From positions 1 through 10,358 of the forward strand of contig CANQEC010000073.1 in NCBI GenBank assembly GCA_947594335.1: DNA of 10,358 nucleotides, written 5' to 3'. The notes under the pieces are model-generated. The model ran no database searches. It saw nothing but the letters and a program-made list of their open reading frames with translations, and was not told the origin of the DNA. The translations under genes and the position numbers were made by a program. This document shows positions 1 through 6,917 of this stretch, one piece after another. Position 1 is the first letter of the stretch. Every line of letters starts with the position of its first letter. The stretch comes from an uncultured Lachnospiraceae bacterium. GTDB lineage: Bacteria; Bacillota; Clostridia; Lachnospirales; Lachnospiraceae.

Positions 1-2
1 CA

Positions 3-647
3 GCTTCTTCAAAGCTTCTTACCATGCCGTACAGAGCAGCATTTTCCGTCTCTTCCATCTCTGGCGGCTGGGCGTATGGAACCTACAGCGGGAAAAAAGG
101 ATATGCATCCACGCAGTATCTGTCGGAGACGCTGCCGCCGGACAACAGCAGCACGGAACAGAGTGTACAGAGCCGAATTGACAGCATCCGAAACGGTTCT
201 CTGCGCTACAACAGCTCCACGGTTATGCAGCAGGGAAAGCGTTTTACGGGAACGAGATCAAGCGAGCAGTGCAAGGGATTTGCGAAGAATGTGTTTTACA
301 TGCTGTTTAAGGTGAATATTGGAAGTACGAAGTCAAAGCCGAACAATTACCTTCTGAATTCGGGCAGCGGCTATAAGCTGACCGGGTCAGCGACAAGCCT
401 TACCGCGGCGAAAGCAAAAAGTCTGTTTTCAGGAGCGCGTCCGGGGGACTTCATCCAGATTCGACGCAGACATACCGGAAGCCATTCCGCGATCGTGTAT
501 TCTGTGAGTTCCACGGGAGTGACCTTCTTTGAGGCAAACCTGGACGGGAAAAATACGGTAACGCTTAAAACGTATACCTGGAGCAGCCTTGCGAACAGCA
601 ATTATGCGATGGCCCGCTACACCGCTACGGACTATCGTCTGAAATAG
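3..647 (+). CDS. C-terminal part of a secreted SH3/cysteine-peptidase (CHAP or NlpC/P60-like) cell-wall hydrolase, 5' end outside the window
   Basis: The reading frame is open from position 3 with no stop before the first ATG (24), and that ATG lacks a Shine-Dalgarno site, so the gene most likely starts upstream of the window. The N-terminal visible part (about 45-160) reads like the end of a bacterial SH3 domain: a GWAYG stretch, then SGKKGYAST and QYL. A Ser/Thr/Asn-rich linker follows. The rest resembles a CHAP/NlpC-type papain-fold peptidase: a candidate nucleophile Cys at 270-272 in SSEQCKGFA, a PGDFIQIR strand, a candidate catalytic His at 483-485 in GSHSAIVY, and FFEANLDG as a possible third catalytic region. 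Such proteins cleave peptidoglycan peptides outside the cell. The exact peptidase family, and any signal peptide, cannot be decided here. The gene ends just before a strong hairpin terminator. Confidence 0.72.
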   Translation, partial: ASSKLLTMPYRAAFSVSSISGGWAYGTYSGKKGYASTQYLSETLPPDNSSTEQSVQSRIDSIRNGSLRYNSSTVMQQGKRFTGTRSSEQCKGFAKNVFYMLFKVNIGSTKSKPNNYLLNSGSGYKLTGSATSLTAAKAKSLFSGARPGDFIQIRRRHTGSHSAIVYSVSSTGVTFFEANLDGKNTVTLKTYTWSSLANSNYAMARYTATDYRLK

Positions 648-674
648 GTTTTCTTATTGGGAATCAGAACTGGG

Positions 675-711
675 AACGCCCCGCAGCGAAAGCTGCGGGG
701 CGTTCAATTTA
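675..711 (+). terminator. Rho-independent terminator of the hydrolase gene
   Basis: A perfect 13-bp inverted repeat, AACGCCCCGCAGC (675-687) and GCTGCGGGGCGTT (692-704), closes a GAAA tetraloop. A T-rich but interrupted tract follows on the plus strand. It starts 27 bases after the hydrolase stop. It also lies 16 bases past the stop of the convergent minus-strand gene; no T tract follows in that direction, so it probably works mainly rightward. Confidence 0.88.
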
Positions 712-726
712 TGATTTTCCGATCTC

Positions 727-1143
727 TCAGATTGAATCAATCACGGCGGCCGCAAGCAGCGCGCGCCGGATGATGCGGTCGAATGCGGGGGACAGTTTTA
801 CGTTTTCGTCCAGATGAAACGGAACGTCGTCGAGAAAAGCGTTCGACAGAAGATAGACGTAGTATTCTTCCGTAGTCTGTTCTTCGGCGAGAGCGTCTCC
901 TTTGATCCGCATCTCTTTGGTGTTTTTGTCGTTTCCAAGCGCAAGATCGGTCAGTGTCTCCAGCATGACACAGAAATGTTCTTCATCCATGGCTGACAGA
1001 TACATGCATTTACAGAGTCCCGGCGTGAAAAACGGGTATGAGGCGTAGCAGTCCGTCAGTTCCTTGAAGCGCGTCCGGTGTCCGGAATCATCAAATAGTT
1101 TTCTGGCGTCAAGTGCGTTAAAACATCGGTCTTTCCACTCCAT
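727..1143 (-). CDS. Hypothetical protein, 138 residues
   Basis: I do not recognise this family. The start is well supported: on the minus strand AAGGAGGG (1158-1151) sits 7 bases before the ATG, and a sigma-A type promoter lies about 70 bases further upstream. The product is soluble-looking, with no signal peptide or membrane segment. It is rich in charged and aromatic residues, with four cysteines (in RCF, DCYASYPFF, LCKCMYLS and FCVML) and a predicted mostly helical C-terminal half (EYYVYLLSNAFLDDV, then FDRIIRRALLAAAVIDSI). The CKC pair with other Cys could bind metal, but spacing does not match a motif I know. It is transcribed away from the Wadjet operon and convergent with the hydrolase gene, so a role in either is unsupported. 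Confidence 0.72.
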   Translation of the reverse strand: MEWKDRCFNALDARKLFDDSGHRTRFKELTDCYASYPFFTPGLCKCMYLSAMDEEHFCVMLETLTDLALGNDKNTKEMRIKGDALAEEQTTEEYYVYLLSNAFLDDVPFHLDENVKLSPAFDRIIRRALLAAAVIDSI

Positions 1144-1172
1144 AAATTTTCCCTCCTTGTAAAAATCCGCAG

Positions 1173-1213
1173 GCTGATCAGCAGTTGAAATGATGTAGAA
1201 ATTATGTTGAAAT
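1173..1213. repeat. Palindrome and 8-bp direct repeat in the leader of the minus-strand gene
   Basis: GCTGATCAGC (1173-1182) is a perfect 10-bp palindrome. GTTGAAAT occurs twice, at 1184-1191 and 1206-1213, with start points 22 bases apart, about two helical turns. All three lie between the predicted minus-strand promoter and its ribosome site. They could be operator half-sites or a leader hairpin, but in an AT-rich spacer they may be chance. Confidence 0.3.
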
Positions 1214-1220
1214 TAGTCTG

Positions 1221-1249
1221 ATTATAGTAAATAAAAGGAAACTTGACAA
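1221..1249 (-). promoter_or_regulatory. Sigma-A type promoter of the 138-residue gene
   Basis: Read on the minus strand, TTGTCA (1249-1244) and TATAAT (1226-1221) are separated by exactly 17 bases, giving 5/6 and 6/6 matches to consensus. The predicted transcription start is near 1214, which leaves a leader of about 70 bases before the ATG at 1143. Confidence 0.72.
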
Positions 1250-1350
1250 TATTTTTCGGCGATAATATGCAGTTGTGTATGAAATAAAAAACAGTCTGTG
1301 CAATTTTATCCTCAGAAAAACGGACTTCTCTTCCATTTTCTGTCTGATTT

Positions 1351-1359
1351 TGCTATAAT
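1351..1359 (+). promoter_or_regulatory. Extended -10 promoter of the Wadjet operon
   Basis: TGCTATAAT contains a perfect TATAAT (1354-1359) preceded by the TGn extension that can replace a good -35 box. The hexamer 17 bases upstream (TTCCAT) is a poor -35. Transcription would start near 1366, about 39 bases before the jetA ATG. A TTGACA also occurs at 1243-1248, but no good -10 lies at the right distance from it on this strand. Confidence 0.6.
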
Positions 1360-1404
1360 CAGAGCAGCAGTACGTCATTAATCTACAGCGCAGAGGGAAA
1401 ATGC

Positions 1405-2811
1405 ATGATAAACTTATTTGATACGATTCCATCCGGGTTTTTTAACAATCTTGCAAGCGGAAGCAACAACCGCGTCTATTCCGATTGTTTTCAGATTATT
1501 TATAATCAGTACGACAGAGAGATATCCTACCGGATCGCAAGGAACCAGCTGCGCGACGCGGTTGCCGTTTACCTGCTGGAAAATCATGTGACAGTGGAGG
1601 ATCTGGGGGAGGAGATGACGGACAGGCGGAATTACAATGACCTGGCAAACGCCATTCTCCGGAGATTCTGTTCGAAGGAAGTCGGATGGCTTGAGGAGGA
1701 CAGCGACGACGCCACCTATGAAAAGCATATCATTATGACGGAGCAGGGAGTGCGCCTCGCGGAGTTTCTGGAACAGCTGAAAACGCCGGAACGTGAGGAA
1801 TATTCCAGTTATATCTTTAATATCTATAACATTCTGCGCAATGGGGAGCAGTGGAGCCAGGATCCCTACGCGGAAGGACTCAAAAATATTTACCGCAACG
1901 CAAAGCTGCTTTCCAGGGCTTTAAAAAAGCTTTCAACGTTTATCAAAAAGATTATCGAGAGGATGATCCGGGAGGAAACTCTGGAGAGCCTGACGGAGAA
2001 TATCATCGAATACTGCGAGGGGAGCTTTGTCCGCGAATATGCGCGGCTGACAAAGCAGCAGAATATCCACATTTACAGGACGTTTATCAAAGGGAAGCTG
2101 ACGGATATGCAGAATGACGGAAGACTGTTCGGCCTGCTTGTGAGCGGCTGCGCCGCGGAGGAAGGGCTGACAGAGGAGGAGGCCGAGGACGAGGTGCTTG
2201 AGATGCTGCTGCTGACGCGGCAGTTTCTGACGGAGGATTACGACCAGATCATGCAGGAGATACGGCACAAGATCAATATCTATCTGCAGATCGCGGTCGG
2301 AAGGGCGAGGTTCCTCAGGAACCGGGAGGCGGATATCCGGGGGAGTATCGAGCGGACAATCCGGTATCTCGCGGAAGAGATGGAAGAGATCGGCTGGAAG
2401 GACGAGCTGCCCCGGGAGGCGTCCGGGCTGTTTTTGCTGGATCAGCACGAATTTATCGACACCGGTTCGATCCGCTTTCCGCGCAGGCAGCACAGCATAC
2501 AGAATGAGACTTCTGCGCAGATCGAGGAGATGACAAAAGAGGACATCGAAAGAGCGAAGGCTTCGCAGGAGAAGGAAGCGTTTAATCCGTATTCAAAAGA
2601 GAAGATGAAAGCGTACCTCGAGAATATCCTGGGGCCGGGAAAAAGACTGAAAAGTGAGGAGCTTCCCCTGGAGAGCAGAAGGGATCTTCTCTGCGCGCTC
2701 TCGGCGGCGGCGTACGGACAGGAAAACGGCTATGAGATCCGGACACTGGACGGATATCTTGAGACACAGAACCTGCTGCTGCGAAGATTCGAAATTATTA
2801 AAAAGTATTGA
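1405..2811 (+). CDS. jetA: Wadjet defence subunit JetA (kleisin-like, DUF5716-type)
   Basis: JetA is the kleisin-like subunit (MksF counterpart) of the Wadjet SMC complex; it bridges the two JetC heads and holds JetB. The assignment rests on the 468-residue length, its place as first gene of a jetABCD operon, and its likeness to the clostridial JetA/DUF5716 group: MINLFDTIPSGFFNNLASG and a winged-helix-like N-terminus (about 1-100). A helical charged middle follows (about 130-340, with KKLSTFIKKIIERMI and an acidic EEEAEDEVLEMLLL stretch). The C-terminal part (about 370-468) has KEKMKAYLENILGPGK and a leucine-rich end. The start at 1405 follows an AGAGGG ribosome site at 1392-1397; an out-of-frame ATG at 1401 ends after six codons. 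It is not the DUF3375-type JetA of type I as far as I can judge by eye. Type II is my best guess, type III possible. Confidence 0.86.
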   Translation: MINLFDTIPSGFFNNLASGSNNRVYSDCFQIIYNQYDREISYRIARNQLRDAVAVYLLENHVTVEDLGEEMTDRRNYNDLANAILRRFCSKEVGWLEEDSDDATYEKHIIMTEQGVRLAEFLEQLKTPEREEYSSYIFNIYNILRNGEQWSQDPYAEGLKNIYRNAKLLSRALKKLSTFIKKIIERMIREETLESLTENIIEYCEGSFVREYARLTKQQNIHIYRTFIKGKLTDMQNDGRLFGLLVSGCAAEEGLTEEEAEDEVLEMLLLTRQFLTEDYDQIMQEIRHKINIYLQIAVGRARFLRNREADIRGSIERTIRYLAEEMEEIGWKDELPREASGLFLLDQHEFIDTGSIRFPRRQHSIQNETSAQIEEMTKEDIERAKASQEKEAFNPYSKEKMKAYLENILGPGKRLKSEELPLESRRDLLCALSAAAYGQENGYEIRTLDGYLETQNLLLRRFEIIKKY

Positions 2812-2914
2812 GAAAATGCCAGGATGCGGGCCTTTGCCGCGGGGAAGGAAGGCCGGTCGGGAGTGTTTGTGCGCGGGTGTCGCGGCAGCGCTGTTACTGC
2901 GAGGAGGAGAAGCC

Positions 2915-3580
2915 ATGGGAATGGAAGAAATATGGGAACTTTATACATCATCAGAGCGCGATCTGTTTCAGAAGTCCTGCCGCAGGCTGCTGAAATCAAC
3001 CTTCATTGTGCGGGACAGAGATGAGGACAGCAGGCGGGCCTATTATTTCATCTCCCGGAATCCAGACGCGTTCACGCTTTATTTTGGCTATATCGGGTTC
3101 GACATCGCGCTGGACCGCGACAACGGCGTGGTCATGCTGCGAAACTGCAGGGATGCGAGCGAGAGCGGGAAAATGCAGATCAATCATCTCATATTGAAAA
3201 AGGCGGAGAGCATTCTTCTTTGCTGCCTCTGGACCTTGTATGCGGACAGGCTGCGCGCGGGGAATCTTTCGAGAATCGTGACAGTCTCCGTTACCGACCT
3301 GAGATTCGAGCTGGAAAAATACGGGATCAGGGATCAGATCGATAAAAGCACGGTGAGCAGCGCGCTGGCTCTTTTTTCCAGGTTCAGCCTGGCGGATGTA
3401 AATGGAAGGATCGGGGATGAGGACTGCCGGATCCTTCTGTATCCCTCGCTTCAGTTTGCGCTTGAGCCGGCCGAGTTTGACCGGTTTGTCAGCGCGGCGG
3501 CGAAGCGGATGCAGGAGAAACAGGAGGAGAAGGAAGAGATCCGGGAGGAGGATGAGGAATTTGATGAACAGACAGATTAG
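2915..3580 (+). CDS. jetB: Wadjet defence subunit JetB (DUF4194, KITE/MksE-like)
   Basis: JetB is the winged-helix KITE subunit (MksE counterpart) that dimerises and binds the JetA kleisin, helping the complex hold DNA. The protein is 221 residues, usual for DUF4194. Recognisable parts are a start region ending in SCRRLLKSTFIVRD, a strand-rich YYFISRNPDAFTLYFGYIGF, a DNGVVMLRN turn, the helix ILLCCLWTLYADRL (about 100-113), a second winged-helix-like part (VTVSVTDLRFELEKYG to LALFSRFSLADV), and ILLYPSLQFAL. The last 19 residues are almost all charged (QEEKEEIREEDEEFDEQTD). ATG 2915 is chosen because AGGAGG (2902-2907) sits 7 bases before it. The frame stays open upstream; an in-frame ATG at 2816 would add 33 residues but has no ribosome site. 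The 3' end overlaps jetC by 17 bases. Confidence 0.88.
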   Translation: MGMEEIWELYTSSERDLFQKSCRRLLKSTFIVRDRDEDSRRAYYFISRNPDAFTLYFGYIGFDIALDRDNGVVMLRNCRDASESGKMQINHLILKKAESILLCCLWTLYADRLRAGNLSRIVTVSVTDLRFELEKYGIRDQIDKSTVSSALALFSRFSLADVNGRIGDEDCRILLYPSLQFALEPAEFDRFVSAAAKRMQEKQEEKEEIREEDEEFDEQTD

Positions 3581-6500
3581 CCGGCGCATCAGCCGCAAGA
3601 CGGCGACGAGGCTGCTGCTGGTGCAGTGGTCAAGATTTCAGAATATCTGTATCCGCCTGGAGGGCTCTACGTTGTTTACCGGGGTCAACGGCAGCGGCAA
3701 ATCGACGATCCTGGACGCGATGACGTATCTTCTGACCGGAAACACGCAGTTCAACAAGGCGGCGAGGGACCGGGACAGGACGGTGCTCGCGTACGTCAGA
3801 GGCGATACAAGAAGCAACGGAGACAAGCGCTACCTCAGGACGGGCGAGGTGGTCAGTTACATTGCGATGGAATTCTGGTCTCCGCTTGAGCAGGAAAGCC
3901 TTGTCGTCGGCGTCTGTATTGAATCGCCGAACGAGACGCTTCAGAAAGGAAGCTGGTTTATCTGCCGCGGCGCGTCGATTGAGGATATGAATTTTGCGCG
4001 GGTGGAGAACGGCATCCTGAAGATTACTCCGCGCGGTGAACTGGCTGTAAATGGAACGGCCCTGCGGCCGTCTGATTTTTTCAGCAGGGACCGCGGGGTG
4101 GAACAGCTGCTCCGCGCGCTTGGCCTGCGCTGCAACGCCGCGAAATACCGCTCAAAGCTTGTCAAGATGATGGCGTTCAATCCGGAGAACAATATCGATC
4201 AGTTTATTCAGGAATGTGTGCTTGAGGCGGGGACGGTTGAATCGCTTGGCGAGCTGCGGGAGCAGAGGAGTCAGTTTGAGCGGATCCGCGCGATTTATGA
4301 GAATCTGAAAAACAGCCGCAGAAAGCTTGAGGAGGTTGAGCGCAGGAGCGCGGAATACGAGAGCAGGCTGCGCAGCTTCCAGATCCGGGAGCTTATGCTC
4401 TGCTACCAGGATCTGATGGAACGGAAAGAGGAGGAAAAGGAAGTCCGCCTCAAGATTGAGGCGCTCAAGCACAGGCAGAAAACGCTCGAGGACAGACGCG
4501 CGGAGCTCGACGCGCAGTATGAAGCCGCCGGCGAGCGCTACAGGATCGCGGAGAACAATAATATCTTCCGCGGGATGACGGAGAGTCTGCAGGCGCTTGA
4601 GAGGCAGAGCGCCGACCTGGACAGGGACATCGAAAAGCATGAGAGCAGGCTTTCCAAAGTGCTCAGGCTGCAGATGCAGATCGCGGAGCTGATGCGGTGG
4701 ATGAAAGAATTTTTTTCTGTCTCGGAACAGGATCAGAAGGTTCTTAGCGCGCTCGCGTCCGAGTCGGACAATCCGGATGAAAAGATCCGGGTTTTCCTCC
4801 GGTTCGCGTCCATGGTGAGACAGCAGGATGAAATCCTGGAGGCGGACGGCGTTCATTTTAAGGACGAGGCCGCGGAGCTGGACCGCCAGATCGAGGAACT
4901 GGATGGACGGATCCGGGCGCTGAAAGCAAACCGTCTGGTATTTCCAAAGGATGTGCAGCGCGCGAAAAAGATAATCAGCGAAGAGTTTAAGCGGCAGGGG
5001 ATCCGCACGGAGGTGCGCGTGTTCGCGGAGCTGGTGAGCGGGATAGCGGATGCCGGCTGGCGCGCGGCTATAGAGACATTTCTTGGGAAAAAGAGATATT
5101 ATATCATCGTGGACGGAAAATACTGCCACAAGGCGATGGAGATCCTGCGGGATAAAAAAATATATAAGGCGAATGTGGTTATCACGGATAAGCTGCCGGA
5201 TACGGAAATCAAAGCAGGCTCCGCGTCTGCGATGCTTGAGGTTCCGAATGTTTTCGCGAGGAGATACGCGAACTATCTCCTGAATGGGATTCATCTGTGC
5301 GAGACGCTGGAAGAACTGCATGAGTATCCGAGAGGCGGCTTGATGAAAAACGGGATGCTGGCAAAGGGCTATGCCGCGGCCTGCATGGATATCGGGAAAA
5401 CGGAATTCTGCCTCGGGGCGGACGCGATCAGACATCAGCTGGAGCGTGCAGAGCAGGAGCGTGCGGAGCTGGCGGCAAAACGCGGGCTGATCCGCGAAAA
5501 GATGGATCAGAACCGCCGCAAAAGAAGCGAGATCGCCGCGATCGACTGGCGGGAGGAAAACTATGATTTCTTTGCGGCCGACCGCCTTGCGGAGGCACAG
5601 CAGAAGCGGGAGAGCGTCGCGGCAAATATCAGGGAGATCAGGGAAAATCCGGATTTTATGATGATTCTCCAGGAGAGGGAGAACGCCCGCAATGAGTATG
5701 AGCAGATAAAACGCCGCCGTGACGATGTCGTGCGGGATATCGGCACATGCGGATCGGAGATGTCTGCCGCACAGGAGATTTTGAAAACGCTTTCAGGAAG
5801 CATTTTCATGCTGACGCGGGACTATGAGGAAAAGTGCCAGGAACACGCGGAGCTGAGGCGTCCGATGCTTGAGGAATATGAGAAGCTGCGGGAGAAAAAG
5901 GGTTCCGTGCAGGTGGTCACGATGAGGATGGTCGCGAATCTGCGCGGTGAGGTCGCCGAGAGTGTGAGCCGGCTTGAGAATGCGCAGCTTGAGTACTGCC
6001 GTCTGGCGGAAATGGATCTGACCAGGAGGGGTACAGCCTATATTCCGTTTTATCGGGAACAGTACCGGAATATCGCGAATATCAAGATTGAGGAGGCGCA
6101 TCAGAAGCTTGAGGAACAGGCGTTAAAGCTTGAGAGCGCGTTTATGAACGATTTTGTCGCGGAGATCAATGAGACGGTCCGCGAGGCGAAAGCAGAGATC
6201 GACTCGATCAACCGCGAGTTGAAGCAGATTCCGTTTGGAAACGACACGTATAAATTCATTATGAAGGAAAAACCGGACCGCTCCGTATTTTTCAGGATAT
6301 GCAGAAAGCTTGAGAATTATATGAACTCCCCCGAAGTCTATATGAATTCCGCAAGGGACGACGAGGAGATGGAGCATGATATTCAGGAGTTTATGGAAAT
6401 GATTCTCGACGAGGAGGATGAAGCGCAGTATACGGACTACCGCAAATATTTCTCCTATGATATGGAGATCGTGAGCCGTCAGGGAAACGATGAAGTGGTA

Positions 6501-6833
6501 GCCGATCTCTCGAAGAAACAGGGATCGGCGAGCAACGGAGAAAAACAGACGCCGTATTTTATCATTCTCGCGGCCAGCCTGCTGCAGTGCTATCCGAGAA
6601 ATGTCTGCTGCGCGAGGCTCGCGTTCATCGACGAGGCGTTTTCCGCCCTGTCGCGGGAGCGAATCGAACAGATGGTCAAATATCTCGAGGAAAATCAGTT
6701 CCAGGTGATCTACGCCGCTCCGCCGGAGAAGATCAGCAGCATCGGATCCTTCATCCAGTCTACGGTGAGTCTCGTGATGACCGGCCGGTATACGAACGCG
6801 GTTGAAGGACTGGTAAAGGGGGAGACGGTTTGA
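3564..6833 (+). CDS. jetC: Wadjet SMC-like ATPase JetC (MukB/MksB-type)
   Basis: JetC is the motor of the complex: an SMC-family ATPase whose dimer extrudes DNA loops. Numbered from ATG 3564 (1089 residues), it has a Walker A motif GVNGSGKST at 40-48, a long coiled coil from about 235 to 470, and a globular hinge from about 480 to 620 (VRVFAELVSGIADAG to KTEFCLGADA). The returning coiled coil follows from about 622, and then a C-terminal head with an ABC signature-like SASNGEKQ (988-995) and Walker B AFIDEAFSALS (catalytic E1024). Every part needed for ATP hydrolysis is present. ATG 3564 lies inside the end of jetB, suggesting translational coupling; GAGG (3554-3557) is spaced 6 bases before it and AGGAGG (3546-3551) 12 bases. 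ATG 3552 is a possible alternative, adding four residues, but its nearest ribosome site is too close. The long minus-strand frames across it are shadows. Confidence 0.95.
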   Translation: MNRQISRRISRKTATRLLLVQWSRFQNICIRLEGSTLFTGVNGSGKSTILDAMTYLLTGNTQFNKAARDRDRTVLAYVRGDTRSNGDKRYLRTGEVVSYIAMEFWSPLEQESLVVGVCIESPNETLQKGSWFICRGASIEDMNFARVENGILKITPRGELAVNGTALRPSDFFSRDRGVEQLLRALGLRCNAAKYRSKLVKMMAFNPENNIDQFIQECVLEAGTVESLGELREQRSQFERIRAIYENLKNSRRKLEEVERRSAEYESRLRSFQIRELMLCYQDLMERKEEEKEVRLKIEALKHRQKTLEDRRAELDAQYEAAGERYRIAENNNIFRGMTESLQALERQSADLDRDIEKHESRLSKVLRLQMQIAELMRWMKEFFSVSEQDQKVLSALASESDNPDEKIRVFLRFASMVRQQDEILEADGVHFKDEAAELDRQIEELDGRIRALKANRLVFPKDVQRAKKIISEEFKRQGIRTEVRVFAELVSGIADAGWRAAIETFLGKKRYYIIVDGKYCHKAMEILRDKKIYKANVVITDKLPDTEIKAGSASAMLEVPNVFARRYANYLLNGIHLCETLEELHEYPRGGLMKNGMLAKGYAAACMDIGKTEFCLGADAIRHQLERAEQERAELAAKRGLIREKMDQNRRKRSEIAAIDWREENYDFFAADRLAEAQQKRESVAANIREIRENPDFMMILQERENARNEYEQIKRRRDDVVRDIGTCGSEMSAAQEILKTLSGSIFMLTRDYEEKCQEHAELRRPMLEEYEKLREKKGSVQVVTMRMVANLRGEVAESVSRLENAQLEYCRLAEMDLTRRGTAYIPFYREQYRNIANIKIEEAHQKLEEQALKLESAFMNDFVAEINETVREAKAEIDSINRELKQIPFGNDTYKFIMKEKPDRSVFFRICRKLENYMNSPEVYMNSARDDEEMEHDIQEFMEMILDEEDEAQYTDYRKYFSYDMEIVSRQGNDEVVADLSKKQGSASNGEKQTPYFIILAASLLQCYPRNVCCARLAFIDEAFSALSRERIEQMVKYLEENQFQVIYAAPPEKISSIGSFIQSTVSLVMTGRYTNAVEGLVKGETV

Positions 6834-6917
6834 AAAACCGGGCGGATGGCGACGGCGGCAGACTCCCGGCTGCTTTGAGAAACCGCGCGAAAGGAGATTC
6901 AGATCGAAAGAACCGAC

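Noticed and set aside
1243..1271. TTGACA as the -35 box of a rightward promoter
   Set aside because: The hexamer at 17 bases (TATGCA) is poor, and the better TAATAT and GATAAT are only 14 and 12 bases away; the extended -10 at 1351-1359 is preferred.
1933..2493. 186-codon minus-strand frame inside jetA
   Set aside because: Low-complexity Leu/Pro/Arg product antisense to a gene with good start signals and operon context.
2654..2914. Extension of jetB back to an ATG inside jetA
   Set aside because: It would overlap jetA by 158 bases, gives an Arg-rich unlikely N-terminus, and the strong ribosome site is before 2915.
4152..5435. 427-codon open frame on the minus strand inside jetC
   Set aside because: It is the antisense shadow of a GC-rich, Glu/Arg/Leu-rich coiled-coil gene; its product is an implausible Leu/Arg/Pro/His mixture with no family features, and the sense frame is certain.
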